DNA of 64,000 nt from DASQZK01 sp963764345 (lineage in GTDB: Bacteria; Bacteroidota; Bacteroidia; Bacteroidales; GCA-2748055), in assembly GCA_963764345.1 (NCBI GenBank), contig CAVXSF010000002.1:124001-188000 (forward strand). Reading direction: 5' to 3'. The position numbers and the translations under genes were made by a program. Shown in pieces: positions 9,683-20,260 of the stretch (position 1 is its first letter; every line of letters begins with the position of its first letter). The notes beneath the pieces are model-generated. The model did not search any database and was not told the origin of the DNA. It saw nothing but the letters and a program-made list of their open reading frames with translations.

Positions 9683-10081
9683 ATGAAAAAAAAGGATCCT
9701 GTAGTTCATTTTGAAATGCCGGCCGAGGACCGGGAACGGATGGCCGGATTTTATTCAACCGTATTTGGTTGGGAAACAAATTTGCTGGGTGAAGATATGG
9801 GCAATTACGTGACGGTTTCTACCACCGAAACGGATGAAAACCAGATGGTCAAAACCCCGGGAGCCATCAATGGAGGGTTTTATCCCAAAAAAGATTCACC
9901 GGCAAAATATCCATCTGTGGTAATAGCGGTAGATTCCATTGGGGATTCCATGAAAATGATAAGCAAGGCTGGTGGCCAGGTACTGGGTGAACCGGTGGAT
10001 ATTCCGGGCATTGGCAGGTATGTTTCATTCCTCGATACGGAAGGAAACCGGGTTAGCCTGTTGCAGCCATTAATGCGGTGA
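9683..10081 (+). CDS. VOC-family (glyoxalase-like) protein
   Basis: 132 residues from ATG 9683 (an in-frame ATG at 9662 would add seven residues). The two halves show the paired beta-alpha-beta-beta-beta VOC fold: VVHFEMPAEDRERMAGFYSTVFGW and VVIAVDSIGDSMKMISKAGGQV..YVSFLDTEGNRVSLLQP. Members bind metal and act as dioxygenases, isomerases or drug-binding proteins; the VHFEMP and GNRVSLLQP motifs mark a common but uncharacterised subgroup. It ends 6 bp before the next gene, suggesting co-transcription with the winged-helix protein. Confidence 0.85.
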   Translation: MKKKDPVVHFEMPAEDRERMAGFYSTVFGWETNLLGEDMGNYVTVSTTETDENQMVKTPGAINGGFYPKKDSPAKYPSVVIAVDSIGDSMKMISKAGGQVLGEPVDIPGIGRYVSFLDTEGNRVSLLQPLMR

Positions 10082-10087
10082 CAGGGG

Positions 10088-11161
10088 ATGACGTCGGCTG
10101 ACATTGCAAATATCAGGCTGGTAAGTCAACAAATAAGTGCGTCTGAACATCGTTCGCCAAAGGAACTGGTGGCATGGATGGGAGCTATGCAGGCCCAGGA
10201 TTATGGCATGGCTAAATGGGCTGTCGGATTGAGATTGCCCGAAACAACGGAACAACTCATTGAGGCCGCCCTCGATGAAGGGGATATCATACGAACGCAC
10301 GCCATGCGCCCTACCTGGCACATGATTTCATCGGATGACATTTACTGGTTGCTCGAACTCACCGGGCCACGGATAAAAGCTTCAATGCGTTCCCGGCAAA
10401 TTCAACTTGAAATGGACAACCGGGTTATTCACAAAAGCAACGATATCATACTGAAAACCATTGCCGTCAATGGATTTTCTACCCGGGAGGAAATCGTCGA
10501 AAGCCTTAAAAGAGCAGGCTTCTCACTGGCCGATAACCGGGCAGCTCACCTCCTGATGAATGCCGAGATCGACGGACTGATCTGCAGCGGCAGGATTGTC
10601 AGGAACAAACCGACGTATGCCCTTCTTTCAGAAAGAGTGCCGGTAAAGAGTACCCTGCCAAAGGAGGAGGCTTTGGCCAGGCTGGCAAAAAGATATTTCT
10701 ACAGTCATGGACCGGCCACATTGCAGGATTTTGTCTGGTGGTCGGGCCTGACTGTTCGTGATGCCTCCCGTGGCCTTGCAATGATCGGTCAGGAACTGGC
10801 TTGCATTGACATGGATTCACAAAAATACTGGATGTCCCCTGTTTCGGCTGTTCCCCCCGTAAAAGATACAGTTTATATTCTGCCGGCTTACGATGAATTT
10901 ATCATCAGCTACCGCGACAGATCTGCGGCTCTTACCCCTGGTACTCAATTGAAAGCGATCATGAACAACGGAATGTTTAGGCCGGTAATCGTTGTAAATG
11001 GCAGGGTAGAAGGAACCTGGAAACGAACCCTTAAGAAAGATAAAATCATCTTTGAACCTGATTATTTTAATACTTTTCCAGAAGCCATCCGAATAAAGAC
11101 CCTGAAGAAAGCCGTTGAATACTCGAAATTTTTAGGAAAACAGGTTGAATGGGGTATTTAA
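10088..11161 (+). CDS. Winged-helix DNA glycosylase-like protein (HTH_42, YcaQ/AlkZ superfamily)
   Basis: 357 residues with tandem winged-helix character. The N-terminal WMGAMQAQDYGMAKWAVGLR holds the Q-x-Q/D motif (Gln-35, Gln-37, Asp-38) that in AlkZ/YcaQ-type enzymes forms the catalytic centre for excising bulky N7-alkyl lesions and interstrand crosslinks. Further family marks are THAMRPTWHMI and DEFIISYRDRSA. Cytoplasmic base-excision repair is inferred; some members of this superfamily are untested. It may form a two-gene unit with the upstream VOC gene. A second alkylation-repair gene (AlkD) lies 1.4 kb downstream, beyond repeat array 2. Confidence 0.85.
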   Translation: MTSADIANIRLVSQQISASEHRSPKELVAWMGAMQAQDYGMAKWAVGLRLPETTEQLIEAALDEGDIIRTHAMRPTWHMISSDDIYWLLELTGPRIKASMRSRQIQLEMDNRVIHKSNDIILKTIAVNGFSTREEIVESLKRAGFSLADNRAAHLLMNAEIDGLICSGRIVRNKPTYALLSERVPVKSTLPKEEALARLAKRYFYSHGPATLQDFVWWSGLTVRDASRGLAMIGQELACIDMDSQKYWMSPVSAVPPVKDTVYILPAYDEFIISYRDRSAALTPGTQLKAIMNNGMFRPVIVVNGRVEGTWKRTLKKDKIIFEPDYFNTFPEAIRIKTLKKAVEYSKFLGKQVEWGI

Positions 11162-11164
11162 TAT

Positions 11165-12400
<1,236 letters not shown>

Positions 12401-12520
12401 TTTCAACCCTCCGGTGAGAAAAAATATTTAATTTTCCCGTAAATTGCCACTTCACCCAATTACCAGGTCATAAAATTATAAACGGCAATCCCGATAGGTC
12501 CCGGGAAAAATAAATTCCTG

Positions 12521-13231
12521 ATGACAGCCCTTATTCAAAATCTACGTAACGAATTCCTGACCCATGCCGATGAAAAAACCCGGGAATCCAGTCGGCGGTT
12601 TTTCAAAGAGGATGTGAATATTTACGGGCTTAAATCAGCCGATGCCCGGAAAATTATTAAGAAATGGTTTGCCCGGATTAAGGACAGGCCGAAGGCTGAA
12701 ATTTTCAGTCTTTGTGAAGAGCTATGGAAATCAGGCTATATTGAGGAATCCTTTGCAGCCTGTGAATGCTCCTACTTCATCCATAAGCAGTATGAACCAG
12801 GTGATTTTAATGTCTTTGAAAGATGGGTCAGTTCGTATGTCACAAACTGGGCTGCATGTGACACTCTGTGTAATCATACCGTTGGGGAGTTCATTGAAAT
12901 GTACCCTGAGTTCCTTTACGGAATGAAATCCTGGGCCCGATCAGAAAACCGGTGGATGCGCCGGGCAGCTGCCGTATCCCTTATCATTCCGGCCAGGAAA
13001 GGAAAGTTTCAGGACGATATTCTGGACATCGCCGGTATCCTGTTGCAGGATCAGGATGACATGGTTCAGAAAGGCTATGGATGGATGCTCAAGGCAGCCA
13101 GCCAGGCGGATCAAAAACGGATCTTTGATTACGTGATGAGTAAACGTGCCGTCATGCCCAGGACAGCCCTTCGTTATGCCATAGAAAAGATGCCTGAGGA
13201 TATGCGGAAGCGTGCCATGGAGAAACCCTGA
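12521..13231 (+). CDS. alkD: DNA alkylation repair glycosylase AlkD
   Basis: 236 residues of HEAT-like helical repeats, the normal AlkD length. The residues that cradle the lesion in Bacillus cereus AlkD are present: Trp-110 and Asp-114 in TNWAACDTLCN, Arg-148 in NRWMRRAAAV and Trp-188 in GYGWMLK. AlkD excises cationic 3-methyladenine, 7-methylguanine and bulky N-alkyl purines without base flipping. It is cytoplasmic and apparently monocistronic. Its proximity to the YcaQ-like gene suggests a small alkylation-repair neighbourhood, now separated by repeat array 2. Confidence 0.95.
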   Translation: MTALIQNLRNEFLTHADEKTRESSRRFFKEDVNIYGLKSADARKIIKKWFARIKDRPKAEIFSLCEELWKSGYIEESFAACECSYFIHKQYEPGDFNVFERWVSSYVTNWAACDTLCNHTVGEFIEMYPEFLYGMKSWARSENRWMRRAAAVSLIIPARKGKFQDDILDIAGILLQDQDDMVQKGYGWMLKAASQADQKRIFDYVMSKRAVMPRTALRYAIEKMPEDMRKRAMEKP

Positions 13232-13305
13232 TGACAAATTCCGGGGTTTAATTCCGTTTATCCGGAAGTATCGTTTTCCTGTCGGATCTGCATTGGAAAA
13301 TCAGA

Positions 13306-13878
13306 TCATATCGACATTCGAAGCCCGAATCCAAGGCCGATGAGCAGTGATACAGAATTGCCAAATATCTGATCAGTTCTCAGTTCAACCGGGAATGTAA
13401 ACCGGTCCGACAACCTGAAATCCAGTCCGGCAGCAATGGCAGTTCCCAGAGTGATTCCTGAACCATCGGTGAAATATTCCAGACTGATAACCGGTTTAAG
13501 GTAAAACATCTTACCAGGATGATATTTTGCAACAAAACCAAGTCCTACCGTACTTACATCACCCCAGCGGTATCTGGTACCATAATACGTTTGGTAGGCT
13601 TCCTCCCAGTAATATAACCGGTTAAAGGTGATCTCCCCTCCGTAGCTCATCTGCCCTTTTTCCTTAAGCATGGCTTCAACGGTCACACCATAATTAAACA
13701 GGTTCCAGCTGTTGAGATAGGAGCCACCGCTTGTATTTTCATACTTGAATAAACCGGTGGCCTGTTCGATATTAACCACATTAGTTCCGGCCTTTGGCAA
13801 AATACTTAATTGTTTTTGGGCATGTATGGTGGTCATCCCCCACAAGATGACGACCATAAACACTAAGATTCTTCTCAT
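13306..13878 (-). CDS. Outer-membrane beta-barrel protein, unknown function
   Basis: 190 residues. It has a clear signal peptide (MRRILVFMVVILWGMTTIHAQ) and then alternating amphipathic strands rich in Tyr, Gly and Phe (YLNSWNLFNYGVTVEAML, VGLGFVAKYHPGKMFYLKPVISLEYF, SLLIGLGFGLRMSI). It ends in a short strand typical of BAM-inserted barrels of about eight to ten strands. No catalytic motif is visible. It converges with alkD and has no obvious operon partner. Likely an OmpW/porin-like small barrel of Bacteroidota. Confidence 0.8.
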   Translation of the reverse strand: MRRILVFMVVILWGMTTIHAQKQLSILPKAGTNVVNIEQATGLFKYENTSGGSYLNSWNLFNYGVTVEAMLKEKGQMSYGGEITFNRLYYWEEAYQTYYGTRYRWGDVSTVGLGFVAKYHPGKMFYLKPVISLEYFTDGSGITLGTAIAAGLDFRLSDRFTFPVELRTDQIFGNSVSLLIGLGFGLRMSI

Positions 13879-14177
13879 AGTTGTAAGTGTTTAGATAGAT
13901 AGATATCATAAAAATAAGGTTTTATTTTAAGTATCAAAACACTGAATGACTTTTTACCGCTTCAACCTTTACCGATTGATAAAGGGCACCCTGGCATTTC
14001 TGACAGCTGATAAGTTACTGGAGAAGAATGGGAAAGCTATAGACTAACATTAAATATCCAGAAATCAGACGTAAAATTCGATTGGAGACATTAACAGGAA
14101 TTCCGATCGTTACCATAATTCCCGTTTCTGTTTCATTTCTGCGTACTTCTCAAAGACCTGAATAAATCAATAAAAGC

Positions 14178-14441
14178 ATGGGAGTAAAAAGTTCAAATAT
14201 TTCAACCCTTGAAGAAAAAGAAGCGATTGTGGCCCTGATGACTTCAGGAGATAAGAAAACATTGAAAAAATCACAGGAATTGAAGGCTGTTAAACTGGCC
14301 ATCGACAAGGGCATGATCGATGATTATATCCTCAATGAGATCTTTTTACCTGATCATCCTTTTATCGCCTGTCAGTTGTCGGAAGAATACATTAATCAAA
14401 TCAAAGATTATGTCATTAATGTAAGAAGCCGGGTGAAGTGA
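14178..14441 (+). CDS. Small hypothetical protein (87 aa)
   Basis: Not recognised. The frame encodes a soluble, mainly helical, charged protein (TLEEKEAIVALMTSGDKKTLKKSQELKAVKLAIDKGMIDDYILNEIF) with no signal peptide, Cys or metal motif. Codon use looks like that of neighbouring genes, and an A-rich leader precedes the ATG, but no strong ribosome site is present. It stands alone between two non-coding stretches, so it could be a spurious frame. Confidence 0.5.
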   Translation: MGVKSSNISTLEEKEAIVALMTSGDKKTLKKSQELKAVKLAIDKGMIDDYILNEIFLPDHPFIACQLSEEYINQIKDYVINVRSRVK

Positions 14442-14833
14442 TGTTGATGAGATCTATGGAGAATATCCAGGGACAATGCAGGTACGGAAGATCTATACCG
14501 GTACGTTAAAAAAGCGACAACTTCCAGCATATCCCGGCTGTCATAGAAAGAAGTTGAGGTTTTAGGGATATAATGGATTTCAGAGTAATACACAATATAA
14601 GTAACCTGCTCCAGAAAATTCCCCTCATTTTAAAATTGCTTAAACATTACGGATTTATATAACGTATATTTTCCCCTCTGTTTCCGGCAATTATAAAAAG
14701 TTAATTATCTTCGTTATTTAAAAGGGTATATACATCTTATAAGGCATTGGGGAAAGAGACACCAGAAATATCTTGAACCCGGATTCCTTCAGTAAGCTTA
14801 CCACCTTATAAATGTGAAATAGATAAGTACTCA
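14442..14833. other. Intergenic region, nothing recognised
   Basis: 392 bp, AT-rich towards the downstream methyltransferase gene. No protein-like frame, RNA gene, clear promoter or palindrome could be identified. Confidence 0.6.
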
Positions 14834-15694
14834 ATGAAAGAAATCATAAGACATTTATTAAAAGATCATTTTTTGATTACAAAGATCAGAAACAGGTTCA
14901 TCCCTTCTGTTCAGATAACACAACGTCAGTTGTTTCATCATTACCGATACCTGGCTGATAAAGGGGAATTACCTGCTATTTCAGATACAGGTTTCAGAGT
15001 GTTCTCACAGTTTGAGGAAGATGGGAAGCTACTTTTCATTTTTTCGGTTATAGGTATGGACAATAAGGTCTTCGTAGAGATAGGCTCTGATGACGGGGTA
15101 AATAGTAATTCAGCCAACCTGTATTTTAATTTTGGCTGGCATGGATTGTTCATCGATGGCAATCCCCGGAGTATAAAACGAGGAAAGAAATTTTTCAGCA
15201 AGTACCCTCATCCTTTGTTTTACAAGCCAAAGTTCGTCTGTGCCAGAGTTATTAGGGAGAATGTTAATGAATTAATTGAAAAGGCAGGTGTTACCGGTGA
15301 GATAGGTCTGCTCTCCATCGATATCGATGGTAACGACTACTGGATTTGGGATGCTATTGACGTGATCGATCCGAAGGTGGTTATCATCGAAACACATAAT
15401 GAATTTGGATTGAATAACATTGTCGTCCCATATGATCCTGATTACTTCTTCCCGGGAAAACATCCTGTATACCATGGTGCCTCTCCCGTGGCTATGACAA
15501 ATCTGGCAAAAAAGAAAGGTTACCGTCTGGTAGGAGCTAATGATCTTGGCTTTAATTTCATCTTTGTCAAAAACGGACTGGCAGATAAGTTAATTCCGGA
15601 AGTGTCTGTTGAATCTCTGCTTAACCATCCGTCAGTAAAAGAAGGCTACAAAAAATTCGAGCCGATAAAAGACTGGGATTACCTGGAGGGATAA
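14834..15694 (+). CDS. FkbM-like SAM-dependent methyltransferase
   Basis: 286 residues. A SAM-binding core starts with VFVEIGSDDGVNSNSANLYFNFGWHGLFIDGNP, the motif I/II pattern of FkbM-type methyltransferases. LLSIDIDGNDYWIWDAI and PKVVIIETHNEFG match the post-I strand and acidic motif of the family. Such enzymes O-methylate sugars of polysaccharides or glycolipids. No glycan biosynthesis genes are adjacent, so the acceptor is unknown. The N-terminal 60 or so residues are basic and helical. It converges with the dehydrogenase downstream across a hairpin. Confidence 0.8.
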   Translation: MKEIIRHLLKDHFLITKIRNRFIPSVQITQRQLFHHYRYLADKGELPAISDTGFRVFSQFEEDGKLLFIFSVIGMDNKVFVEIGSDDGVNSNSANLYFNFGWHGLFIDGNPRSIKRGKKFFSKYPHPLFYKPKFVCARVIRENVNELIEKAGVTGEIGLLSIDIDGNDYWIWDAIDVIDPKVVIIETHNEFGLNNIVVPYDPDYFFPGKHPVYHGASPVAMTNLAKKKGYRLVGANDLGFNFIFVKNGLADKLIPEVSVESLLNHPSVKEGYKKFEPIKDWDYLEG

Positions 15695-15701
15695 TCATCC
15701 A

Positions 15702-15725
15702 GTCCCGACATTCATTGTCGGGATC
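15702..15725. terminator. Hairpin between convergent genes
   Basis: TCCCGACA (15703-15710) pairs perfectly with TGTCGGGA (15716-15723) around a five-base loop TTCAT. It lies 8 bp after the methyltransferase stop and 88 bp from the convergent dehydrogenase stop. There is no U-run, so it may be a factor-dependent terminator or a dispersed palindrome rather than a classical intrinsic terminator. Confidence 0.5.
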
Positions 15726-15812
15726 CGTGTTCCTCTTCCCAGCTCTCTTTTTCAGATCCCCTTTCCATTCTCCAGCACGTATTTCTCTGCCTCCACATTC
15801 CACAATCCTCCA

Positions 15813-17015
15813 TTATTCTTTCACCAACTTGTGGAGGTCGGCAAAGAACGGATCTTTCTCTCCGAGCTTTTCAAATTCATCGATGGCGGTGAGGGGCAGG
15901 CTGATATTGGTATAGATCAGCTTCTTCCCTCCGGGGATATTGGGAAGATTCTTCGTAGTGGGGATAACGGCATCCAGTCCGCCGACATGGGTGACCATGC
16001 CAGCCGGATTAATGCTTCCTTCTGCCATCATCAGCAGTGATTCCTTCATGTCGGACGTATTACCACCACTTGTACCGGTGATATGTGTGAAAGCATAATG
16101 TACGTTGTAGAAATTAAAGCTGGCTTTGAAGTCAGGATTGGCAGGGCCGGCGAAGAAATTCATACAACCATCGAAAGCAAGAAGGGCATCGGCCTGCTCA
16201 ACAACCTGTTTAACCGGTGCGAAGACAAAGACATCGTCATAGCCTTTGTCACCGGTGAGTGAACGCAGGTAGCCCACCGGATCGTTGTAATTTGAAGTGT
16301 TCACATATTGAAGCTTTATACCGTGTTTATGGGCTTCTTCGACGGTATGAAGCATGGCAGCCCTGTCGAGCCGGGCCTGGTCGATATCGGTCACCACCAT
16401 AAAGGAGGGGCGCAGATCATTATGCAGGGCATAATCGATGGCTGCCAGACCCATAGGACCCACGCCGGCAAGGATAGCCAGGTTACCGCCTTCACTGATA
16501 CCCATGTGATGCACATACGAACCATATGAGGTGTGGTAACTTGCATGAAAAGCACCTACAACACACGACATAGGCTCAGACAGGGATGCAAGGAAAAAAG
16601 CATCGCCCTGATATGGAAGCAGACAGTTCATCTCCATCACTTCGTTGGGAATAATGATGTGGGTGGCATCCCCGCCGATCCAGCGAAAGGAATAACCCGG
16701 GGCATCGAGACTGCCCTTGTAGTTGAGGGCCGGCTGAATACTGAATTTCTGACCCGGACTGAATTCTTTCTGCCATTTTTTGCCAACTTCAAGGATCACA
16801 CCACTGAATTCGTGGCCAATCATAGTCGGATTCTGAGCCACATCATCCGGTACCCGCTTGTGGTCGGGTCCCTGCTTGGTGGCTTTATAGGTTGACATGC
16901 AGATGCTGTCGGAAATAACCTGTGCTAAAATCTCATCATCTTTCATTTCGGGAAGTTCGAATTCTTCGAGTCTCAGATCATCTTTCCCATATATACGAAC
17001 GGCTTTGGTCTTCAT
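15813..17015 (-). CDS. Medium-chain zinc-type dehydrogenase (sorbose-1-phosphate reductase-like)
   Basis: 400 residues of the MDR superfamily. The catalytic-domain signature GHEFSGVILEVG and an upstream Cys in ISDSICMSTY supply zinc ligands; AGVGPMGLAAIDYAL is the NAD(P)-binding loop. The insert-rich sequence resembles the L-sorbose-1-phosphate reductase/threonine dehydrogenase-like subgroup, oxidising or reducing a secondary hydroxyl of a sugar or polyol. It is the last gene of a seven-gene minus-strand operon (20 bp after the aldolase/SDR fusion). The actual substrate is not known. Confidence 0.85.
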   Translation of the reverse strand: MKTKAVRIYGKDDLRLEEFELPEMKDDEILAQVISDSICMSTYKATKQGPDHKRVPDDVAQNPTMIGHEFSGVILEVGKKWQKEFSPGQKFSIQPALNYKGSLDAPGYSFRWIGGDATHIIIPNEVMEMNCLLPYQGDAFFLASLSEPMSCVVGAFHASYHTSYGSYVHHMGISEGGNLAILAGVGPMGLAAIDYALHNDLRPSFMVVTDIDQARLDRAAMLHTVEEAHKHGIKLQYVNTSNYNDPVGYLRSLTGDKGYDDVFVFAPVKQVVEQADALLAFDGCMNFFAGPANPDFKASFNFYNVHYAFTHITGTSGGNTSDMKESLLMMAEGSINPAGMVTHVGGLDAVIPTTKNLPNIPGGKKLIYTNISLPLTAIDEFEKLGEKDPFFADLHKLVKE

Positions 17016-17034
17016 AATGAATATTCTGTCTTAA

Positions 17035-19009
17035 TTAATTTAACATGATTTGTCCTCCGGTCACAGGAATAGCCTGTCCGGTTTCGTATTTCTGATCAAT
17101 AATATAATAAACGGCTTTCATGACGTCTTCGGTCCGGCATCCTCTGTTGAGAGGAACCTGGCTTTCGTAGAAACGTTTTACCTCTTCGATTGTTTTTGCC
17201 CCCTGCACTTTTCCGGCTTCCAGGTATTGCACGAACAACCCCTTTTGCGGATCTGCCCAAAGCGGGCCTTCAAAGAAATTTCCCGGGCAGACCGAATTTA
17301 CCTTGATCCGGAACGGAGCCAGTTCCAGGGCAAAAGACTGTGTAAGGCCAATACCGCCGAATTTTCCGCCGGCATAGGCAAAATTCCGGTTGCTGCCTTT
17401 TAGTCCCGACTTTGAATTGATCTGAATGATGTCGGCAAAATGGTCGGGGTTATACTTATGCTGAAGTTTCATCACAGCAGAGGCATATTTTGCACCCAGG
17501 TAATAGGCTTCGTAGTTCACCATGGTCATCTTCCGGAAGGTATCCGGCTCCATTTCTTCCAGTCCTCCGGCCCTCAGAATCCCTGCGTTGGAGATGTAGA
17601 CATCCAGCCCGCCAAAAAGCTGAACGGTGCTTACCACCAGGTTTTTTACCGATTCAGCATCTGAAACATCCGTGGTGACATATACAGCTTCGTTTTTTCC
17701 CGCCAGCTCGTTCAATGCAGAGGTCGTGGCCCGACCCGTTGTTTCATTCAGATCGGCTACAATTACATTTGCCCTGCCTTCAACAAGCGAACGGGCAATG
17801 CCTTCTCCGAAACCCTGGGCGCCGCCGGTTACGATACAGATTTTCTGTTCAACAAGGCCGCGTGTGGCAGATCCCTTTGAGATCATACGGCGGTAGTTTT
17901 CGACTTCCCAGTTGTCGATAAATGCAATGTCTTCTTTGCCCAGGAAATGAGGCCCGCCGAAGTTTTCGGAAAAATAGCTGATTTTCAGGAGATCTTCATA
18001 CACATCCAGGGCTATCTCTGCAGCATCTGCCGTATCCTCCACAGCAATCACACCGTAATCCCTGATCATGATGATTCTGGGGGCATACCCGTTCTTCTTT
18101 ACATATTCAGGGAGTTGCTTTTGCAGGTCCGTAACGATAGCCTGCGGAGTGGACGAATCCTCAATATACAGGTAATCTCCCTTGCAATACACGATGATAT
18201 CAGGGGTGAAGGGAAGGGCAGCTTTTTCAAAGCTTTTCCTGTTGCCGTAAAAATGTGAATGCAGACGATTATGTCTGAGCCTCACGATTTTAGGCTGATC
18301 CTCAGACATGATCATGCGGATGGCAGGCAGAAATTCCGTGATGTTTTGATGGACCTTCAGATCCTCAAATTCCGTTTCACTTTCCTTAAAAGCAGCCTTA
18401 ATGGTATTCGTAATATGGTCATAGATGGATCTGATCTCTTCAGTATGATCCGCACTGACGAATACGCCGTGATTTTCAAGGAAGATCATTTTCGGGTCAC
18501 ATCCGAATTTTTCACGGTAGGCCGGCATGGCTGCCTGTACTTTTTTGAATAATTCATATCCCGGGGCATAGGGAATATACATCGCCTCTTCACCAAAAAG
18601 CTCCAGTGTCTTTTCCCTGGACTTTGTTCGAACAGGTGAGTGAGTTGGTGATGGTGGGATGCATATGGACTACATAGGCATATTCAATCAGTTCATGAAA
18701 AGAGGTTTCGACGGAAGGCCGCTTTTGTTTTTCCGGATAGATATTGGCGGCAATGAGATCGGCTTTCACCTCGGTTTCCCTGACCTGCAGATCGGAGCTG
18801 TAAACCTTTGTCCCGGTAATCCTGACCTTTTCACGGTCGAGTACAGCAAAACCCTCTTCATCGATTGTGGCCAGAGCAGCTCCGCTGGCCTTGACCCAGA
18901 TATGCTCTTCATTTTTCCAGGAGGTGTTACCTCCGCCTGCCAGGGTGTAATCTTTTTGTCTTCCGTAGAAACGGGAAATGTCGATCAGATCCCGGATGAC
19001 TTTATCCAT
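17035..19009 (-). CDS. Bifunctional class II aldolase / short-chain dehydrogenase, frameshifted
   Basis: Start at 19009. The N-terminal class II aldolase domain has GGGNTSWK and the zinc-binding HMHP in YVVHMHPTITNSL. A second aldolase-like region follows, then an SDR domain with TGGAQGFGEG (cofactor loop) and YAGGK (catalytic Tyr and Lys). The frame breaks near 18615: deleting one base joins CSNKV to REKTLELFGEEAMYIPYAPG, so a +1 insertion separates the two pieces (17035-18582 and 18590-19009). Restored length is about 658 residues, typical of RhaEW-like rhamnulose-1-phosphate aldolase/lactaldehyde dehydrogenase fusions. This genome also has a separate RhaD, so a different substrate is likely. 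Confidence 0.8.
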
Positions 19010-19021
19010 TTTATCAATTGT

Positions 19022-20257
19022 TTAATTATAAAGAAAATATTCAATCACCGCATTTCCCAGCTCAATGAATTCATCCCGGTTAGACAGCCGTGGCTTACCG
19101 TTGCGTTCAATATAACCTTCATCACCTTTTGCCCTGAGATACTGATGAGCGGCAATGACACAGGCGCCTTCGAAATTGATACGTTTCAGTTCTTCATCCA
19201 GATCAACGCCACCGCGGGTTGAGATTCGCAACGGGATCAGTTCGGGAGTGTTATGCTCGGTTCCGAAAGTGATCACGAAATGTCGGTCGCTGAAGAAGGT
19301 GACAAATTCCTTCAGGTTTGAGAAATCATTCCTTCCGGGGATAAGTTCAATGGAATAGATATTCCTTCCGGTGAGTTCCTTGTACAACTGTTCCATGTCC
19401 TCCTCGTATTCGGTGTAATCTCCCGATTTGTCGTCGAGCAGAACAGGGTAGGTGGGGATCCCTCCGGCATCGGTGATTATACGGATGACCTCGTCAATTT
19501 CCAGGAAAGCTTTCGGATCTTCCTTTACAAATGCCACGCCCCCTGATTTAAGCAGGTTATTACGTATTTCACCTTCAAGGGCAGCAGCGTTATTAATGTT
19601 GACAACAGTTTCCTTTCCCTGGTAAAGTTTTTTCAGCATTTCTTTCCGTTGCGATTCGGACGAATACTTATCAAAGATCTTTATCCGTATTACCCTGGCG
19701 ATGTGCCGTTCACGTACCATCCCCTTGGTGTATTTATCCAGGATGTCATCATAGTCGAGCGTCAGTTCGGGATCTACGGTTTGTAATTGCTGCGATGCCA
19801 GTTCGACCATTTTCCTGGTCTGGTTGAGGCTCTCGGCACGAACATTTTCCAGCTTCTTGAGTGAGCTGCCTTCAAGGCTTACCGGGAAATCAAGCCCTTT
19901 ACCGCTGAAATAGGTACGGCCCGGATTGGTCGGATCGTTAACCCTGATACCGTTCTTTTGTTCATCCTTCAACAGGCCCATGAATTCGATGTTGAACATC
20001 GGGAAGAGTTTGTAATCTTCTGCCAGGTCCTGAAATTCTTCATAACCGGCCATGGTGTAAAAATCATTAATACCCAGTATTTTGACCTGTTCTTCTTTGG
20101 CCATGTCAAATACCTGCCGCAGATCCCTGAAAGCACTGAAGGAATAGGGTGTGTGAAAGTGACCATTCACTTCATGGACGATATTGCTGCCGTTTTTACT
20201 GTACCATTCGAGGATTTCTGTTCTTCCGGGAAAATCTTTCAATATGTTTCTTGCCAT
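19022..20257 (-). CDS. PHP-domain metal-dependent phosphoesterase-like protein
   Basis: 411 residues. The N-terminal NGHFHTPYSF (His-33, His-35) is the metal-binding motif 1 of the PHP fold; GINDFYTMAGY, FNIEFMG and FGTEHNTP correspond to later metal motifs. A central helical insertion (about residues 150-250) separates the halves. PHP enzymes hydrolyse phosphate esters using two or three metals. In this operon, between an aldolase fusion and an aldo/keto reductase, it may dephosphorylate a sugar phosphate or act in a novel hydrolytic step. It starts 3 bp from the aldo/keto reductase stop. Confidence 0.75.
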   Translation of the reverse strand: MARNILKDFPGRTEILEWYSKNGSNIVHEVNGHFHTPYSFSAFRDLRQVFDMAKEEQVKILGINDFYTMAGYEEFQDLAEDYKLFPMFNIEFMGLLKDEQKNGIRVNDPTNPGRTYFSGKGLDFPVSLEGSSLKKLENVRAESLNQTRKMVELASQQLQTVDPELTLDYDDILDKYTKGMVRERHIARVIRIKIFDKYSSESQRKEMLKKLYQGKETVVNINNAAALEGEIRNNLLKSGGVAFVKEDPKAFLEIDEVIRIITDAGGIPTYPVLLDDKSGDYTEYEEDMEQLYKELTGRNIYSIELIPGRNDFSNLKEFVTFFSDRHFVITFGTEHNTPELIPLRISTRGGVDLDEELKRINFEGACVIAAHQYLRAKGDEGYIERNGKPRLSNRDEFIELGNAVIEYFLYN

Positions 20258-20260
20258 TTT